37,817 nt of DNA from NCBI GenBank assembly GCA_009783445.1, contig WRFY01000106.1, forward strand, positions 1-37,817. Direction: 5' to 3'. This document shows, in pieces, positions 35,665 through 37,817 of the stretch (position 1 is the first letter of the stretch; every line of letters starts with the position of its first letter). The stretch is from Candidatus Azobacteroides sp. (GTDB taxonomy: Bacteria > Bacteroidota > Bacteroidia > Bacteroidales > Azobacteroidaceae). The notes under the pieces were generated by a model, which saw nothing but the letters and a program-made list of their open reading frames with translations, ran no database searches and was not told where the DNA came from. The position numbers and the translations under genes are program-made.

Positions 35665-36125
35665 CGCAAACAGAGTATTATGAGTAGAGCATATATTCCG
35701 GCTAAGACGTCGTCTAACATAATGCCCCAACCCTTTTTGAATAACTCCATCCTTTTAATTCCCAATGGTTTAAAAATGTCGAATAAACGGAAGGCGGCCA
35801 AAGCAAGCAAAGCAAAATAAATGTTTCCATCGCTTACGGCCAACAAGGGAATCCATACGCCTACCATTTCGTCGATCACTACGCGAGGAGGATCTTGCCC
35901 CCACTCCTTCTCCACCTGATTGGCCGACCAGGCTCCTAAAAAAAGAAACAAGAGGATTCCTGCAAAAGTTATTCCTAATAATGCATGGGATGAAAGAAAA
36001 AAAGACAAGATCAACCACCCTCCTACCGCCAATACAGCGCCTGCCGTACCCGGAGCTTTTGGAAAATACCCAGAGCCAAATCCGGTTGCGATAACTTTAT
36101 GAAAAAAATAGTTAGGATATGCCAT
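35649..36125 (-). CDS. PgpA-family lipid phosphatase
   Basis: A 158-residue inner-membrane protein of the phosphatidylglycerophosphatase A family. Family motifs are GSGYFPKAPGTAGA (17-30), PPRVVIDEMVG (79-89, with Asp85 and Glu86) and LDDVLAG (137-143). About four hydrophobic segments. In the Bacteroides inositol-lipid cluster the homologue dephosphorylates phosphatidylinositol phosphate; in most bacteria PgpA acts on phosphatidylglycerol phosphate. The order next to GtrA and CDP-alcohol transferase genes favours the former. A -7 box lies 24 bases upstream of the start. Confidence 0.85.
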   Translation of the reverse strand: MAYPNYFFHKVIATGFGSGYFPKAPGTAGAVLAVGGWLILSFFLSSHALLGITFAGILLFLFLGAWSANQVEKEWGQDPPRVVIDEMVGVWIPLLAVSDGNIYFALLALAAFRLFDIFKPLGIKRMELFKKGWGIMLDDVLAGIYALLIILCLRCLIG

Positions 36126-36148
36126 TCCCCCTCATTGTTAATTTTTTG

Positions 36149-36156
36149 CAAAGATA
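36149..36156 (-). promoter_or_regulatory. Candidate -7 box for the lipid cluster
   Basis: CAAAGATA is TATCTTTG on the minus strand, matching TAnnTTTG, 24 bases before the PgpA start. The -33 position has no TTG, so the match is partial. Confidence 0.5.
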
Positions 36157-36225
36157 ATAAAAAAATAAAATGTTGTAAAACTCATTTATTTTTTTCGGCG
36201 TCCATCGTTTTATTTTCTCTCGTTT

Positions 36226-37140
36226 TTATAAAGAAAAAGGAAAAGCGGTAAGGCGATGTGTTGGATGGGCGGGAACAATTACATTCAAACCGTTATGGAT
36301 CGTTTCGATGCGAATAGTCTCTCCCATCTGTATAGGTTCTCCGTCGATGTGCATGGTTCCGGGTTTTTTTCTCTTTAATACAAGTTTTTTCGACTTATAA
36401 TATTGTATTTTATTATTTTTTGGCATTTGTTTTGTAAACATCTGAATAACCAATGGAAGATAATCCCAAAAATTGAGGGGCGAAAGGATCGCCACATCCA
36501 TCACGCCATCGTTGATGTGAGCTTGGGGAGCAATGAAAGCGTTGTTGCCGTATTGCGAAGCATTTGCGCAAGTCACCAGAAAAGCTTTTCGTTTCAGTAC
36601 CTCGTTTTCCAAATCGATTTCATACGTATCCGGTTGGAAATCGCGCAATTCAGTAATTATGCTTTTCATATACGCCCAAGGGCCTCGCTTTTTTTCCTTT
36701 GCAAAGCGTTTACTCACCCTCGCATCGAAGCCGACCCCGCAAGTACAAAAAAATACCTCGTTGTTTGCCTTGCAATAATCGATCCTTGTCACATGATGCT
36801 CCTTGATCACTTCCAATGCTTTGCGCGAATCGAGGGGGATGGAAAGGTCTCTCGCCAAACCGTTCCCCGAACCTGTAGGCACAATTCCCAATACGGAAGA
36901 AGAATGGATCAAAGCCTTAGCCACTTCATTGACTGTTCCATCGCCGCCCACTGCAATTACATAATCCGCCTTGTCTTTCACCGCTTGCGTGGCAATTTTG
37001 GAAGCGTGTCCGTGATATTCTGTAAAAAAGAATTGTCTATCAAATTCTTCTTTTGGAAAATATTGGTCTAAAAGAGTCAATATTCCTTTTTTGGACGAGG
37101 TGCCCGATATTGGATTAATAATTGCAGTAATTTTTTTCAT
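36226..37140 (-). CDS. Diacylglycerol/sphingoid kinase family protein (YegS/DagK type)
   Basis: A 304-residue cytoplasmic or membrane-peripheral lipid kinase of the DAGK catalytic family. Nucleotide-binding motif GGDGTVNEV (65-73), PTGSGNGLARDL (88-99), then GVGFDARVSKRF, and a C-terminal beta-domain with ILSPLNFWDYL and MHIDGEP. The family phosphorylates diacylglycerol, sphingoid bases or similar lipids; the substrate cannot be read from the motifs. It lies 100 bases upstream of pgpA on the same strand and may be part of the same membrane-lipid programme, although each has its own -7 box. Confidence 0.9.
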   Translation of the reverse strand: MKKITAIINPISGTSSKKGILTLLDQYFPKEEFDRQFFFTEYHGHASKIATQAVKDKADYVIAVGGDGTVNEVAKALIHSSSVLGIVPTGSGNGLARDLSIPLDSRKALEVIKEHHVTRIDYCKANNEVFFCTCGVGFDARVSKRFAKEKKRGPWAYMKSIITELRDFQPDTYEIDLENEVLKRKAFLVTCANASQYGNNAFIAPQAHINDGVMDVAILSPLNFWDYLPLVIQMFTKQMPKNNKIQYYKSKKLVLKRKKPGTMHIDGEPIQMGETIRIETIHNGLNVIVPAHPTHRLTAFPFSL

Positions 37141-37159
37141 CGGTTATTTAAGCAAGCTG

Positions 37160-37167
37160 CAAAAGTA
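37160..37167 (-). promoter_or_regulatory. Candidate -7 box for the lipid kinase
   Basis: CAAAAGTA on the plus strand is TACTTTTG on the minus strand, matching TAnnTTTG. It ends 19 bases before the start codon at 37140. No clear -33 element is found. Confidence 0.45.
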
Positions 37168-37503
37168 GTAATTATTCACATAGCGTTTGCACGCTCGTAA
37201 TTACTTTAACACGGCAAAAGTTTTTTTTAGAAAAAAGAATATCTGTATTTTGGGCCGAAAGAATCATTCTATCGTTTGGCAGGCGCCTCTTTTGTTCTTA
37301 ATTTACAATCATTTTCTGCGTATGAATTGGTTTTTTTTATCCATAATGCATGCAATTGCATCTGTATCTGTAAACCTGTTTTAAATTTGAAACAATTTGT
37401 TTATTTTATATTAATCATAAACATTTTTATGAATTGTAGATCATTATTCAAAAAAGTACAATCTTCTGACAAAAATATACATTTTTCACATGCAAATATC
37501 CTC
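37168..37503. other. AT-rich intergenic gap between divergent genes
   Basis: Between the two divergent -7 boxes the sequence is AT-rich, with long T and A runs and short palindromes (for example AGCG-TTTGCA-CGCT near 37182 and ATGCATGCAATTGCAT near 37345). I see no gene, no repeat-element copy and no terminator-like hairpin. Confidence 0.5.
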
Positions 37504-37511
37504 TACTTTTG
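37504..37511 (+). promoter_or_regulatory. Candidate -7 box for the right-edge secreted protein
   Basis: TACTTTTG matches TAnnTTTG, 46 bases before the ATG at 37558. A TTTT stretch at 37482-37485 stands roughly at the -33 position. Confidence 0.5.
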
Positions 37512-37557
37512 CTTCATACAAATAATCGATGTTTAATTTTTTAATTTATTATTGTTT

Positions 37558-37817
37558 ATGAAACGAATCTTTATCTCTTTAAGTCTTTGTGCGTGCGCTT
37601 TGGCTTTGAACGCACAAGATGTTATGGTATGTAATTTCGACGATGTTTTTCCGGATGTATCCGCATGGGGTACAATGACCTTTACTACAGCGCCCGCCCC
37701 TGCAGGCGTTCTTGCATCCAAAACAATGGGAGTTCTTACGGTGGTTGCCGGTAATCAGGCAGGAAGTTTAGTTATCCAAATGGATAATACTTTTAATCCG
37801 CAAGATTATGTGGGAAT
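37558..37817 (+). CDS. Secreted protein, 3' end beyond the window
   Basis: ATG at 37558 opens a frame with no stop to the last base (86 full codons visible). It begins with a clear Sec signal peptide: MKRIFISLSLCACALALNAQ, with likely cleavage after ALNA. The mature start continues with VCNFDDVFPDVSAWG and Gly/Ala/Thr-rich beta-type sequence, without a lipobox. The style is that of secreted carbohydrate-binding or T9SS-sorted proteins in this phylum, but the diagnostic C-terminus is outside the window, so no family is assigned. Its mature start (an FDDxxP-type opening) recalls that of the SGBP binding domains (FDFDGK, DFDDLK), which is only a weak resemblance. Confidence 0.8.
   Translation, partial: MKRIFISLSLCACALALNAQDVMVCNFDDVFPDVSAWGTMTFTTAPAPAGVLASKTMGVLTVVAGNQAGSLVIQMDNTFNPQDYVG

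Overview
The window looks like a chromosomal segment of a Bacteroidota bacterium, most likely order Bacteroidales. The evidence is a SusC/SusD polysaccharide utilization locus (PUL), surface lipoproteins with TIG domains, type IX secretion (T9SS) sorting tails on secreted proteins, a GldF-GldG fusion, DUF4827, a sphingolipid/inositol-lipid type gene cluster, and Bacteroidota promoter boxes (TAnnTTTG, some with a TTG or TTTG about 19 bases upstream). The family cannot be fixed from the window. There are no rRNA or tRNA genes, CRISPR arrays, transposases or phage genes.

Left part (1-11000). The 3' end of a T9SS-sorted secreted protein is followed by a strong terminator. A small outer-membrane barrel gene comes next, with a long inverted-repeat element on each side. 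A tightly overlapping minus-strand operon follows (read right to left): DUF2157, DUF4401 and GDYXXLXY membrane proteins, a PhnP-like metallo-hydrolase and a GldF-GldG fusion whose last residues are encoded by one arm of the repeat. Upstream of it is uvrA with its own promoter.

Middle (11040-28250). This is a beta-mannan PUL on the minus strand. It appears to be one operon from a promoter near 28250: SusC, SusD, three surface glycan-binding lipoproteins with about 11 TIG domains in total, a T9SS-targeted GH26 mannanase with a carbohydrate-binding domain, a lipoprotein GH26, a GH130 mannosylglucose phosphorylase, a GPH-type sugar symporter and a mannobiose/cellobiose 2-epimerase. The likely pathway is: mannan cut at the surface, oligosaccharides taken up by SusCD, mannobiose released by GH26, import by the symporter, epimerization to mannosylglucose, then phosphorolysis to mannose 1-phosphate and glucose. 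No regulator and no alpha-galactosidase lie in the window.

Right part (28500-37817). Housekeeping genes come first: glmM with a DUF4827 lipoprotein that looks FKBP-like, aqpZ, and an agmatine deiminase on the plus strand. Then comes a minus-strand membrane-lipid cluster: diacylglycerol/sphingoid kinase, PgpA-type phosphatase, GtrA-like protein, CDP-alcohol phosphatidyltransferase, PAP2/AUR1-type protein and a lysophospholipid acyltransferase. The PgpA to PAP2 order resembles the Bacteroides inositol-lipid cluster. The window ends inside a secreted protein gene on the plus strand.
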